This document shows, piece after piece, positions 42,316-52,152 of a stretch of 64,000 nucleotides of DNA. The first letter of the stretch is position 1, and every line of letters begins with the position of its first letter. The DNA lies in NCBI RefSeq assembly GCF_001509475.1, contig NZ_LLZG01000323.1, positions 1 through 64,000 on the forward strand, read 5' to 3'. The notes beneath the pieces were generated by a model that saw nothing but the letters and a program-made list of their open reading frames with translations, did no database searches and was not told where the DNA came from. The translations under genes and the position numbers were made by a program. Source of the stretch: Streptomyces regalis. Lineage in GTDB: Bacteria; Actinomycetota; Actinomycetes; Streptomycetales; Streptomycetaceae.

Positions 42316-44866
42316 CCGCTCTCCTCACCTGAGCCACTTGCCTGTGCCATGGCGAACAACGCCCGTCCGACCTGGGCGAATTCACCCTTCGGATGATCGC
42401 GGAAGAGCGGCTCGGTGCCGAAGAGCACCGCCCGCGGGCCGCTGATCACCGAGGCCTGCCCCGCCGCGTCCGCGGGACCGCCGGAGCCGTCCTCCGTGGG
42501 CCGCCAGTGCCCCGAGACGAGCGGGTTCCCGGTGGCGTACGCCTGCTCGACCCGCACCTGCGGCCCGAGGTCGGTGAACCACACGGGCGCGTACACGAAG
42601 CCGTGCTCCGGAGCGCCGCCCGTCAGGACACCGCCCGAATTCACCACGCGTACGACACCGTTGGCGTCCCCGTTGCCCTCGACCGGCTTCGCGGCCAGCA
42701 GCCCGGCCGCCGAGTTGAGCGCGGCCCCCGTGGCACCGCGGCCGACGAGACCGTGCTCGCCGAGGAAGGCGTCCAGGGCCGCACGGGCGTCGGCGTCCAG
42801 GTCGTCGCGGTCGAGCCCCGCCGACACGAACAGCACGTCCACCTGCGACCAGTCGAACCCGGCGTTCAGCACCTCCGTCGAGACCGGCGTGACCTCGAAG
42901 TTCATCTCCCGCAGCGCGAACAGCTCACCCGGCGTGACGGCCGCGGCGACGCGGGTGCGGTGGAGCGGGGCGGTGCCGGTGAGCTTCGTCGCGTGGAAGG
43001 CGACGTCGTACGCGCGGGCGGCCTCCGCGGCCTGCCGGCGCGCCGAGCCCGGCACGATCGCGCTGCCGTCGGCGGCACGGCGCACCTGGACGCCCTGCCG
43101 CAGCAGGGAGTTGAGCGCGGCCACCTCGTTCGGGTCGCCGAGCCCCAGCCGCAGGTCGCCGCGCGGGGCGACGTACGCCACGGAGGCAGCCGCACGGACC
43201 GGGCGCAGGACACCGCCGTACGGCATACGCGGCAGGGTCTCCACCGCGGCGCCCCACAGCCGGCCGAGGCTCCAGCCCGAGATGTCGTACATCACCGAGA
43301 CCTTGTCGCTGATGTCCCGCCCGTCCGCGAGGAGCACGTTCGCCAGGCCGCGCTTGGGCTGGTGCATGTCGACGACGTACGAGCCCTTGGGGTACGTCCG
43401 TCCGCCCAGCCGGAAGGCGTGGGTCGCGCGGGTGACCCGTACGTCATGGGCGAGGAGGTGGTCGACGAGCCGGGCGGCGGCGGTTCCGGCGGGCGGAATG
43501 ACGTACGCGCGCGGGAAGGTGGTCGTGTAGACGTCCTCGGGGCCGATGCCGGGGACGCCCGGGACGGTCTCCGGCGACACCGGCACCTGCGCGGCGCCTG
43601 CGGCCCCCCGCCGGAAGACCTCGATCTGGTCGGCGACGAGCGAGGCGCGCTCGGACCGCACGAAGTCGAGGGTGGCGCCGGTGATTTGTGGGTTCGGGCT
43701 CCATGTGATCGCTGCCGGTGTTACGGTCGGGGTCCCGGCGCATGAGTCCGTGAAGGCACAAGCCCGGCATCGCCGGTGGACCCGGTTGTGTGCGGACGTT
43801 GAGGGCGTCAGGTGCGGGGCACAGTCGACTGCCTCTGCCACCCAACGGGTGGCTGGACGCGTACGTCGCATCGCAGCCAGCGGTGACCGTAGCGCAAGCC
43901 CACCGCGCCCAAGCGGTGGGCAGTTGACGAACAGGTCGTACTCCTGTTCACGGGGTGCGGGTACGCTGGCAGGCACATTTACGGTGCCGTTGACGTACCC
44001 GCACCAGTCCCGCGTCACCGGCGCGACTCCTTGTCGACCATGATCCGCCGCATCGCCCGCACCTCGGGCTGCGAGGCGGTGACGAAGTCCCGGTTCATGT
44101 CGAAGCCGTTCGCGTTCGTGCGCGTGCCCGCGATACGGCCGTCCGGGTTGGCGGTGATGTTGAAGTAGAGGCGGCTGTGGGAGAGCAGGTCGCGCGTGTC
44201 CGCGTCCTTGGCGGTGGCCAGCCGCTCGATGAGCTTCAGGGAGGCGTCGGTGCCCTCCCACTCGTTGCCGTGGATGTTGTTGTTGAAGAAGACCGGGGTT
44301 TTGTACGTCCGCTCGATCTCGGGGGACTTGGCGGCTACGGCCGGAGCGCCCTCGATGAGCTCGCGCATCCGTGCCTGGGCGCGGGTCTGACGGGCGGTCT
44401 CCGGGGCGGTGACGGTGACGAGACAGAGCCGGTGCCCGCCGGCCGAGCGGCCCGCGACCTCGACGCTCACCCGGTCGCCGAGGGCCTGGAGGCTGTTCAG
44501 CTTCGGTGCGATGGCGTGGTACGGGGTCAGGCCCAGCTTGATGGACTTGTCGGCCGGGTTCTCGGGGTCGGGGGTGAGGACCTGCCGGCGCGGGTAGCCG
44601 CGGCTGTCGTCGGCGATCGCCGCAAAGGCCGCTTCGGAGGCCGCCTCGGCGGTGCCGAGGGCCCGCTGGGCGGCGCTCGCGGGCGTCCGCGCCGCGTGTT
44701 GGTCGAGCGCGGCCTCGCGATGAACCTGGGGGCGGTCCGTGGGAGGGGCCGACGGCCGGGGTTCCGCACCGGCGGTGTGCGGGGTGAGGAGCAGGGAGCC
44801 CGCCGTGGTGAAAGCGAGGGCAGTGATCAGAACGGGGCTCGCAGGAACGGTTCTCGTCGTGCGCAC
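42312..44866 (-). pseudogene. M14 zinc carboxypeptidase, frameshifted and internally replaced
   Basis: The N-terminal piece (44866 to about 44030) has a GTG with GGAGGAGG, a signal peptide ending TAGAEP and the zinc motif NNNIHGNEWEG plus RTNANGFDMNRDF. It then stops at 44015 after DKESRR. In another frame GYVNGTVNVPASVPAPREQE and YDLFVN continue, with the usual D-M-H-G reading D-W-C-G. From about 43940 to 43695 the sequence no longer looks like M14 and is rich in hairpins. The family reappears at LDFVRSERASLVADQIEVFR and runs to 42312. The missing block holds the rest of the active site, so no active peptidase is expected. Confidence 0.8.
43837..44005. repeat. Three perfect hairpins inside the M14 pseudogene
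   Basis: GCCACCC/GGGTGGC (43837-43853), GCCCACCGC/GCGGTGGGC (43898-43921) and GGTGCGGGTACG/CGTACCCGCACC (43954-44005, with inner GGCAC/GTGCC). This density of stems suggests mobile-element ends or a structured RNA rather than coding sequence. Confidence 0.6.
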
Positions 44867-45037
44867 GCGTACCTCCTCCGGAACTTCCTAAGATCGGTAC
44901 GGCGAGGTGTACCTGTTCGACTCAACCGCAACAAGAGGGAGTTGGTGTCACGGATGCCCCGGATGGCCCCTCCCGGGGCCTGCGGACGGGGCATGCTGAG
45001 AGCGGACCGGCGACGGCGGCAGGAGGTGAGGAGAGCC

Positions 45038-45901
45038 ATGGCAACGATCCCTTCGCTCCCCAGCAGGGACGACGTACTCCGCATGGCACGCAGCACGACG
45101 GACATCACCGGCCAACTCCTGGACACGGCCGGGAACATCACCCGCATCGCGATCAACACCTTCGACCCCAGAGACGGTTCGGGCGCCGAGGTCCTGCGCG
45201 TCCTGCGGCAGACCACCGCCGAACTGGCCGAGGCGAGCGCCTCACCGCAGGCCCAGGAGGCCTTCTACCGCATCGTCGAGACCCTCACCCGCCTCGGCAC
45301 CAGCGGGGCGCCCCTCGCGGTCCACCCGGTGAGCGAACCGGCACAGGCCCTGCTGACCGCGCTGGGCGACAGCCTGCTCCCGGTGCTGGACGCAGTGGAG
45401 CCGGCGGTGGAGGAGTTCGCGGCGGCGCTCGGTGAGCTGGTCGAGGCGACGTCGCCCCTGCTGCCGGCGACGGCGGGCGTGGCCGCGGGCGCGCTGCTCG
45501 CCCTGACCCCGCTGCTGCGTTCCACGGCGGAGGTCCTGCGCGAGTCGTCCCCCGAACTCCGACGCATCGCAGACGCCTTGACGGCCGCACTCGCGCCCTT
45601 GATGCCGCTCCAGGTGGCCCTCGCCGAGCGTGCGGCCACCGCCGGCGCGAACGTCGTCCGCGTGACCCTCCCGCCCCTCGCCGACCTCACGGAGGCAGCG
45701 GCGGCGACCACCAAGGCGGCCCGCCCGGCCCTGATCGCCGGCGAGGAACTCGTGGTGGCCGGGCTGGAACGGCTGCAGCCCCTGCTGCTGGCCGGGGCGT
45801 CGCACGCGGGGCGGGTGGCCCGGGCGGTGGCGGTACGGGTGTCGGCGGCGGTGAGCCCGGCGGCCGAGCAGGGCGTCGTGGTGGCGGTGACGCCGGTGTG
45901 A
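45038..45901 (+). CDS. Ala/Leu-rich helical protein of unknown function
   Basis: 287 residues from the ATG at 45038 (AGGAGGTGAGGAG upstream; the open frame is longer). It is almost wholly helical and rich in Ala, Leu, Thr and Glu: SRDDVLRMARSTTDITGQLL, AEVLRVLRQTTAELAEASAS, PVLDAVEPAVEEFAAALGEL and EELVVAGLERLQPLLLAGAS. Phasin-like or apolipoprotein-like amphipathic helices are possible, with peripheral membrane or particle binding. I do not recognise a family. Confidence 0.75.
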   Translation: MATIPSLPSRDDVLRMARSTTDITGQLLDTAGNITRIAINTFDPRDGSGAEVLRVLRQTTAELAEASASPQAQEAFYRIVETLTRLGTSGAPLAVHPVSEPAQALLTALGDSLLPVLDAVEPAVEEFAAALGELVEATSPLLPATAGVAAGALLALTPLLRSTAEVLRESSPELRRIADALTAALAPLMPLQVALAERAATAGANVVRVTLPPLADLTEAAAATTKAARPALIAGEELVVAGLERLQPLLLAGASHAGRVARAVAVRVSAAVSPAAEQGVVVAVTPV

Positions 45902-45985
45902 GGGCCGCGGTGACCGGGCGCGCGGTGACCCGGCGCCGAAGTGACCGTGACTCGGGTGTGACAAGCCCCGACTAGAGTTCGCTGC

Positions 45986-46780
45986 ATGCGCGATCTCGGG
46001 ACCGGGTTCAGGTATCTCCTCAAGGGCCAGCGGTGGGTGGCCCAACACGGCAAGCAGTACGAGTTCGGGCTGATCCCGGGCCTGATCACCCTGGTCCTGT
46101 ACGCGGCGGCGCTCGTCGCCCTCGCGATCTGGGGCGAGAGCTTCGTGTCCTGGTCGACACCTTTCGCCGACGACTGGCCCAGCCCGTGGCAGCGCCTCTT
46201 CCGCGGCTTCCTCACCGCCGTCCTGTTCGCCCTCGGCCTCCTCCTCTCCGTGGTCACCTTCACCGCGGTCACGCTCCTGATCGGCCAGCCCTTCTACGAG
46301 AACCTCTCCGAGAAGGTCGACCGGGACGTCTCCCCCGACGGCACGGCACCCGAGTCCGGCCTGCCGCTCTGGCGCGAGCTGTGGATCTCGGGCCGCGACA
46401 GCCTGCGGATCGTGCTGCGCGCCGCCGTCTGGGGCGTGCTGCTCTTCGCCCTCGGTTTCATCCCGGTCGTCGGCCAGACGGTCGTACCGGTGATCGGCGT
46501 CGTCGTCACCGGCTTCTTCCTCACCGAGGAGCTCACGGCGGTCGCCCTCCAGCGCCGCCGGGTCGAACTCCGCGACCGCCTGACCATGCTCCGCTCCCGC
46601 AAGACCCTGGTGTGGGGCTTCGGTGCGCCCCTCGCCGCGGCCTTCCTGGTGCCGTTCGTCGCGGTGTTCCTGATGCCGGGCGCGGTCGCGGGCGCCACCC
46701 TCATGACGCGGGAGCTGCTGGGCGAGGAGACCCAGGAGGAAGCGGCGCCCGCGCCCGACACGGAGACCGTCAGCTGGTGA
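45986..46780 (+). CDS. EI24/CysZ-like membrane protein
   Basis: 264 residues with about five membrane segments: EFGLIPGLITLVLYAAALVA, RGFLTAVLFALGLLLSVVTF, AVWGVLLFALGFIPVVGQTV, VIGVVVTGFFLTEELTAVAL and LAAAFLVPFVAVFLMPGAVA. The loop TLLIGQPFYENLSEKVDRDV and the GFIPVVGQ segment mark the EI24 domain, related to sulfate-uptake CysZ. Substrate unknown. The end overlaps the convergent gene by 11 bases. Confidence 0.88.
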   Translation: MRDLGTGFRYLLKGQRWVAQHGKQYEFGLIPGLITLVLYAAALVALAIWGESFVSWSTPFADDWPSPWQRLFRGFLTAVLFALGLLLSVVTFTAVTLLIGQPFYENLSEKVDRDVSPDGTAPESGLPLWRELWISGRDSLRIVLRAAVWGVLLFALGFIPVVGQTVVPVIGVVVTGFFLTEELTAVALQRRRVELRDRLTMLRSRKTLVWGFGAPLAAAFLVPFVAVFLMPGAVAGATLMTRELLGEETQEEAAPAPDTETVSW

Positions 46781-48038
46781 CCGGGCTGCCCGCCGCCACC
46801 TTCAGGATCGTCCGCACCTGGGCGATGATGTCCAGCCGGTTCCGTACGAACTCGGGGTCGGTCACCGACCCCGTCGCCGGGTCGGTGTTGCCGGTCCCGA
46901 ACTGCAGCACCGGCGTGTGCACATGCCCGCCCGGCAGCACGTCGTGCAGCCCCAGCCGGTCCCGGAGCAGCGTCGCCCGGTAGGCGATCTCGTTGGACAG
47001 GTAGTCCCCGCCGCCCCCGGCCCGCGCGGTGGAGCCGGGCGTCGGCCCGTCCGGCCGTACGACGGACTGCGTGCCGCCCGCCGGGATCTCGGTCACGCTC
47101 GTGTTGTCGTACACGGGGAAGCGCCCGGTGTTCGCGGCGACGATCTCCTTGTACGGCAGGGTGGTCGTCGTCCACTGCGGCTGCGAGGCCGGGTCGGCGA
47201 CGGGGATGGTCTCGGTGCGGGAGACGTTCTCGTTGTCCCCGAAGCCGCCCCGCCAGGCCCCGTTGGTCCGCTCGACGTCGAACCGCCCGACGCGCCCCTG
47301 GCTCACGGTCGTGAACAGATCGACCTGCTTCAGATACGGCCGCAGCGTCCGCTCCACCGTGCCGTCGGCGAAGTCCTGCCAGCGCACCGGGAACACGGCG
47401 GTCTCCACCCGCGCCGGACCCTCCGCCGTCTCGATCACCGTGCCGTCCAGGGCGAGCGCGGTGGCCCCGGACGGGTTGGAGATACGGATGTCCCGGTCGA
47501 GGGTGAACGGATCGAACCCGGTGACCAGGATCTGCCTGATGCCGTGGCTGCCGTGGCTGCCGTGCGGGTATCGGATGTCCGTCTGGCCGCGCGATCCCCG
47601 CTCCAACGCGTCGAGCAGCGCGGACCGTTGGCCCGTGCTCAACCCGAACTCCGGCTCCCACGTGCGCACGTCCCGCGTCATCGACAACCGCGCCCAGTAC
47701 AGCGGCCGATCGTCGTCCCGGCTCAGATCCCCGCCCGCCGGACCGCGCCCCTGCGCCCGGTCGACGGCCCTGCGCCACAGTGCGGATCCCTCGCGTACGA
47801 CGATGCGGTGGGCCTGCGCATAGGAGCGGGCGGCGGCAAGGTCGTCGGCGAACTGCGTGGTCAGGGCGTCGAATCCGGAGCGGCGCAGGATCTCCTGGGG
47901 GACCGCCTTGTCGAGACGCTGTTCCTCGACGGTCGGCGCGGGCGCCGCCTCGGCGGCGGCAGCCCCGGTCGTGGGAGCCGAGAGGCCGGCCAGCAGGGCC
48001 AGTCCGAGGACGCCGATGCGAACGCGTATGGAATTCAA
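46770..48038 (-). CDS. Secreted pyroglutamyl-peptidase-like (C15) protein with Cys-to-Ser change
   Basis: 422 residues from a TTG (GGAA upstream). The signal peptide ends near TTGAAAAEAAP. Residues about 165-400 look like peptidase family C15: RQILVTGFDPFTLDRDIRIS, NPSGATALALDG, VSQGRVGRFDVERTNGAW (Glu256 in the Glu position), GGDYLSNEIAYR and GHVHTPVLQFG (His374). Where C15 enzymes have the nucleophile Cys (Y-x-C-N), this protein has Ser348. It may be inactive, a binding protein, or a serine variant. The N-terminal 160 residues are helical and unassigned. Confidence 0.75.
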   Translation of the reverse strand: MNSIRVRIGVLGLALLAGLSAPTTGAAAAEAAPAPTVEEQRLDKAVPQEILRRSGFDALTTQFADDLAAARSYAQAHRIVVREGSALWRRAVDRAQGRGPAGGDLSRDDDRPLYWARLSMTRDVRTWEPEFGLSTGQRSALLDALERGSRGQTDIRYPHGSHGSHGIRQILVTGFDPFTLDRDIRISNPSGATALALDGTVIETAEGPARVETAVFPVRWQDFADGTVERTLRPYLKQVDLFTTVSQGRVGRFDVERTNGAWRGGFGDNENVSRTETIPVADPASQPQWTTTTLPYKEIVAANTGRFPVYDNTSVTEIPAGGTQSVVRPDGPTPGSTARAGGGGDYLSNEIAYRATLLRDRLGLHDVLPGGHVHTPVLQFGTGNTDPATGSVTDPEFVRNRLDIIAQVRTILKVAAGSPVTS

Positions 48039-48140
48039 GGGAGTTCCGGTCCTTCCGTCACGGTGGGGGTGAGGCAGAGCGTGCGTCGTGCGGGACGCCG
48101 GAAGTATCGCGTGACGGGAGTGGTCTACGCCATGGTGTGT

Positions 48141-49073
48141 CTACGTCGTGGTGTGGGGAATCCTCGCCGCCGCCTCCCGCAGCGCCCCCACGAACGCCGC
48201 CGCAGCCGGAGTCAGGGACTGCCCCCGTACGGTCGCCGCGTACACCGCCCGCGCCGGGGCCCCTTCGTCCAGCACCGGCACCAGTGCCACGTCCGGCCGC
48301 ACGGACGCGGCGGCCAGCGCCGGGACCAGAGCCACGCCGAGACCGGCGGCGACGTACCCCTGCTTGGCGGTCCACTCACCGACGACGTGCGCCACACGCG
48401 GCCGAAAGCCCTGCCGCAGGGCCGCGTCGAGGAGCGTGCCCTCGGGGCGGGCGCTGCCGGAGATCCAGTCGGCGTCGGCGAGTTGGCCGAGCCGGACGGG
48501 GCCGCGCCCGGCCAGCGGATCGCCGGAGGGGACGGCGACGTACAGGCACTCGTCGAGGAGGTGGTGGAGCTCGAACGTCTCCAGGGGTGCCCGGCCCGTC
48601 GTCGAGACCACCGCCAGATCGAGATGGCCCGCACCGAGCCGGTCCAGGAGGCCTGGTGTGAAACCCTCCTCGCGGCTGACCAGGACCTCCGGGTGCCGGG
48701 CGCGGAAGGCGCCGAGGGCGAGCGGCACCAGCGCCGCGTCCGCCGTGGCGAAGGCCCCGAACCGCAGCCGCCCGCCGACGACTTCGCGCAGCGCGACCAG
48801 CTCACGCACGGCCCCGTGCAGCGACTCGGCGACCGCCTCGGCATACGGCACGAGAGTCCGCCCGGCCTCGGTGAGCCGTACGCCACGCGGCAGCCGGTCG
48901 AAGAGCGGTGCGCCGCCCAACGCCCCCTCCAGCGAGGCGATCTGGCGCGACACCGCCGACTGGGTCCACCCCAGCGTCCGCGCGGCCACCGTGAACGAGC
49001 CGTGCCGGGCGACTTCCAGGAACGCCCTCAGCCACACGGTGGACACCTCGGGGAACTCATGCTGATTTGGCAT
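48141..49073 (-). CDS. LysR-family regulator
   Basis: 310 residues from the ATG at 49073 (MPNQHEFPEVSTVWLRAFLE); the open frame runs 26 codons further, into the RidA promoter. HTH: VARHGSFTVAARTLGWTQSA, VSRQIASLEGALGGAPLFDR. The effector domain (LRFGAFATADAALVPLALGA, VAVPSGDPLAGRG, GYVAAGLGVALVPAL) fits the type-2 periplasmic-binding fold. It is divergent from ridA, so control of that gene is likely. Confidence 0.93.
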   Translation of the reverse strand: MPNQHEFPEVSTVWLRAFLEVARHGSFTVAARTLGWTQSAVSRQIASLEGALGGAPLFDRLPRGVRLTEAGRTLVPYAEAVAESLHGAVRELVALREVVGGRLRFGAFATADAALVPLALGAFRARHPEVLVSREEGFTPGLLDRLGAGHLDLAVVSTTGRAPLETFELHHLLDECLYVAVPSGDPLAGRGPVRLGQLADADWISGSARPEGTLLDAALRQGFRPRVAHVVGEWTAKQGYVAAGLGVALVPALAAASVRPDVALVPVLDEGAPARAVYAATVRGQSLTPAAAAFVGALREAAARIPHTTT

Positions 49074-49090
49074 GGCAGCCATGCTGGACA

Positions 49091-49116
49091 TTCGCTTGTC
49101 GCATCTCAAGTGCGAA
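49091..49116. promoter_or_regulatory. LysR-type operator
   Basis: CTTG-N8-CAAG (49095-49110), flanked by TTCGC and GCGAA, lies between the divergent LysR and RidA starts: a T-N11-A style dyad. Confidence 0.6.
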
Positions 49117-49131
49117 CCTAGCGTCGACGGC

Positions 49132-49515
49132 ATGCAGATCACCCTCGACAACCCGCCTTCCGCACCCCAGCCCCTCAGCCCGTACTACTCCCAGGTCGCC
49201 CGAGTCGAACACGCCGACGGCAGCGCCCTGTTGTTCCTCTCCGGACAGATAGCGGAGGGCGCCACGGTCGCCGAGCAGACCCGCGGCATCTTCGAGACGA
49301 TCGCGGCCCTGCTCAAGGCCCACGGCGCGACCCTGGCGGACGTCATCAACATCCGCACCTGCCTCACCGACATCGGCACGCTGGAGGAATACGGCACCGT
49401 ACGGCGACAGTTCCTCACCGGCACCCCGCCCACCAGCATGACCTTCGAGGTGCCGAGGCTCTTCCGGCCGGAGGCCCGCGTCGAGGTCGAGGTCGTAGCC
49501 GCCGTCAGCGGCTGA
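49132..49515 (+). CDS. RidA/YjgF-family deaminase-like protein
   Basis: 127 residues from the ATG at 49132, chosen because the longer frame from 49072 overlaps the regulator start and operator. Marks: SPYYSQVARVEHADGSALLF, LSGQIAEGATVAEQTRGIFE, NIRTCLTDIG, PTSMTFEVPRLFRPEARVEV. The final conserved Arg of true RidA (active on enamines/imines) lies in a region that reads RPEARVEVEVVA, so it may be a Rid relative with another substrate. Confidence 0.88.
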   Translation: MQITLDNPPSAPQPLSPYYSQVARVEHADGSALLFLSGQIAEGATVAEQTRGIFETIAALLKAHGATLADVINIRTCLTDIGTLEEYGTVRRQFLTGTPPTSMTFEVPRLFRPEARVEVEVVAAVSG

Positions 49516-50971
49516 ACCGCCGCCGCTCTCGCGGACGTGGTTGCTCGCCGTAGGGGTTCCTCAATTGATGGTTGCGGTCCCGAGTGCCTCGCAGGCGGCC
49601 GAGGCAGGATGGAGACGGCCGTGGACTTCAACGAGGAGGCACCCGATGGCGGGAACCGTCGCACCCAAGCCCAGCGCAGCTGACCAGGCACGCGAGGCGG
49701 TCGTCGAGGCCGCCCTCGCCGCACTCGACCTCGACGCGAAGGCACGGCTGCTCTCCGGCCAGGACATGTGGACGCTGCCCGCGCTGCCCGAGATCGGCCT
49801 GTAGTCCCTCGTCATGTCGGACGGCCCGATCGGCGTCCGGGGCGTGCGCTGGACCGCCGACGACCCGTCCGTCGCGCTGCCCTCGCCCACCGCCCTCGCC
49901 GCCGCCTGGGACCCCGAACTCGCCCGCAGGGCAGGGGTGCTGCTCGCGCAGGAGGCCCGCCGCAAGGGCGTGCACGTGCTGCTCGCCCCCACCGTCAATC
50001 TCCATCGCTCCCCGCTCGGCGGCCGCCACTTCGAGGCCTACAGCGAGGACCCGTACCTCACGGGCACGATCGGCGCCGGTTATGTCGACGGCGTCCAGTC
50101 CGGCGGCGTCGGCACCACCGTCAAGCACTTCGTCGCCAACGACGCCGAGACCGACCGCTTCACGGTGAACAACACCATGAGCGAACGCGCCCTGCGCGAG
50201 CTGTACCTGGCGCCCTTCGAGATCATCGTCGAGAAGGCCCGCCCCTGGGGCATCATGACCGCCTACAACACGGTCAACGGCACGACGATGACCGAGCACC
50301 ACCACCTCGTGAACGAGGTCCTGCGCGGCGAATGGGGGTTCGACGGCTACAACGTCTCCGACTGGCTGGCCGCCCGGTCGACGAAGGGCGCCATCGAGGG
50401 CGGCCTCGACGTCGCCATGCCCGGCCCGCAGACCGTCTACGGCGAGCCCCTCGCCCAGGCCGTACGGGACGGGGACGTGGCCGAGGCCAAGGTCGACGAG
50501 GCCGTCCGCAAGGTCCTGCGGCTCGCCGCCCGCGTCGGCATCCTGGAGGGTGCCGAGCCCGTCGTCACCGAGCACCCCGAGGCCGTCGACGGCAGCGCGC
50601 TGGCCCGCGAGATCGCCCGCCGCTCCTTCGTCCTGGTCCGCAAGCAGGGCGGCGCCCTCCCGCTCAGGCCGAACGGCACGGTCGCGCTCATCGGCGCCGC
50701 CGCCCGCGACGCCCGCGTCCTCGGCGGCGGCTCCGCCACCGTCTTCCCCGCCCGGATCGTCTCCCCGCTCGACGGCCTCACCGCCGCCCTCCCCGAGAGC
50801 ACCCTCACCTACGCCGTCGGCGCCGACCCCAACACCGAACTCGCCGTCGCCGACAAGGGCTTCGAGCTGCGCGCCGTGTGCCGGGACGCGGAAGGGAACG
50901 TCCTCGGCACCGGTTCCGCCCCCAACGGCCAGATCCAGTGGGTGGGTTCGGACCTCCCCGAGGGTGTCACA

Positions 50972-51013
50972 CTCCCCCACTCTCGGCTTCGCTCGAGCGG
51001 GGGGACCCCCATC
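50972..51013 (+). repeat. 42-bp palindromic repeat inserted in GH3 coding sequence
   Basis: It matches the complement of 63423-63463 over its whole length with one extra G. It adds 14 in-frame codons (LPHSRLRSSGGTPI) between EGVT and TLHTVELTGTF. Arms such as CTCCCCC and GGGGG make a stem around GGCTTCGCTCGAGC. Confidence 0.85.
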
Positions 51014-51394
51014 ACCCTGCACACCGTCGAGCTGACCGGCACCTTCACCCCGCGCGACAGCGGCCCGCACACCTTCGGCATCAAGGGCGTCGGCGCCTTC
51101 AAGCTCACCATCGACGGCACGACGTACTACGACGACGTCCAGCGCCCCGAGAAGGACGACCCCTTCATCACCTTCTTCGGCGCCCCCGTCTCCCGCGCCC
51201 AGCCCGAACTCACCGCCGGCGAACCGGTCGAGGTCTCCCTGACATACGTCGTCGAGTTCCCGGAGGGCATCCCGATGAAGGTCATCGCCTTCACGCTCGC
51301 CCATTGGGGTCCCCTCGGGTGGCGAATGCCGTACACCGAGGGCGTCTTCATCGGCTACCGCGCCTGGGAGAAGGCTGGCAGGACCCCGTCGTAC

Positions 51395-51778
51395 CGTTCC
51401 TTTGGACTGAGCAGAAGCGGGCCTGATCAGCCGCACGCCCCGAACGGTCTTGGGCGCACTGGTCCCCGGCGTACTCAACCCCGGGTCGGCGACACGCATC
51501 CTGTGCGTGGTCCGGTCCCGGGAGGCCCCCGCGGCCGGAGGCCGCTGATGGACACCGCCCTGTGCGACCTGGCCAGTGGGTACGACCAGTGGCGACGGGG
51601 AGGCCCCGGACCATCTCTCTGGTGGAGCGGGGGCCCCGCACGCTGGCGCCGTACCCGGTGTCCCAGATCGCACGATCACGTTAACCCGATCAGGCCAGGG
51701 CAACGTAAGCCTGCGAGCGGACCATCACACGATCGAGCTAAACCGACGTTATGCGCACTCCTCGGCGGCAGTTAGCAC
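51395..51778. mobile_element. Insertion remnant within GH3 gene
   Basis: About 384 bases of unrelated sequence split SY|PFGHGLGYTDW. There is no transposase frame; the minus-strand reading (HRMRVADPGLSTPGTSAP, KTVRGVRLIRPASAQSKGTV) is proline/arginine-rich and could be the end of one. The flanks share CC at most, so a clear target duplication is not seen. The origin is unknown. Confidence 0.6.
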
Positions 51779-52152
51779 CCCTTCGGGCACGGCCTCGGCT
51801 ACACCGACTGGACGTACGAGTCCGTCAAGGTCGAGGGGACCGTCGAGGACGCGACGGTCAGGGTCCGCGTCCGCAACTCCGGCGAGCGCGCGGGGCGCGA
51901 GGTCGTGCAGGTCTACGTCGCGCCGACCGAGCCCGACACCGACCGTCCGGCGCGCCGGCTGGCCGGTTTCGCGGGTGTGGAGGCGGGGCCGGGGGAGACG
52001 GTCGAGGCGGTGGTCGAACTCCCGCGCCGTGCCTTCGAGACGTGGGACGAGAAGACCAATTCGTGGACCTCTGTGAAGGGTTCGTACGAGATCCAGGCAT
52101 CTCGCTCGATCTCCGACCGCCGAGTGGCGGCGACCATTAACGTCTGATCCGG

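Larger units (their letters stand above)
49646..52147 (+). pseudogene. GH3 beta-glucosidase, broken by amber codon and insertion
   Basis: The start ATG (49646) has GAGGAGG upstream. Codon 53 is TAG (49802-49804) in EIGL-stop-SLVMSDGPIGVRG, and the frame then continues unbroken. GH3 marks follow: PTVNLHRSPLGGRHFEAYSE, VGTTVKHFVANDAETDR, MTAYNTVNGTTMTEHH, GFDGYNVSDWLAARS (nucleophile Asp in SDW), a PA14-like insert, then RAWEKAGRTPSY. There about 384 foreign bases (51395-51778) interrupt it before PFGHGLGYTDWTYESV and the fibronectin-like end. A 42-base repeat also sits inside at 50972. No full enzyme is expected unless TAG is read through. Confidence 0.82.

Noticed and set aside
43695..44030. 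Group I/II intron or intein in the M14 gene
   Set aside because: No intron-encoded protein, conserved intron core or intein blocks; the protein would not be restored by removing the segment because flanking motifs are altered.
49628..51703. Long minus-strand frame of about 690 codons across the GH3 gene
   Set aside because: Glycine/alanine-rich shadow of the plus-strand GH3 coding sequence. Only its first part, inside the insert, might reflect a real element.
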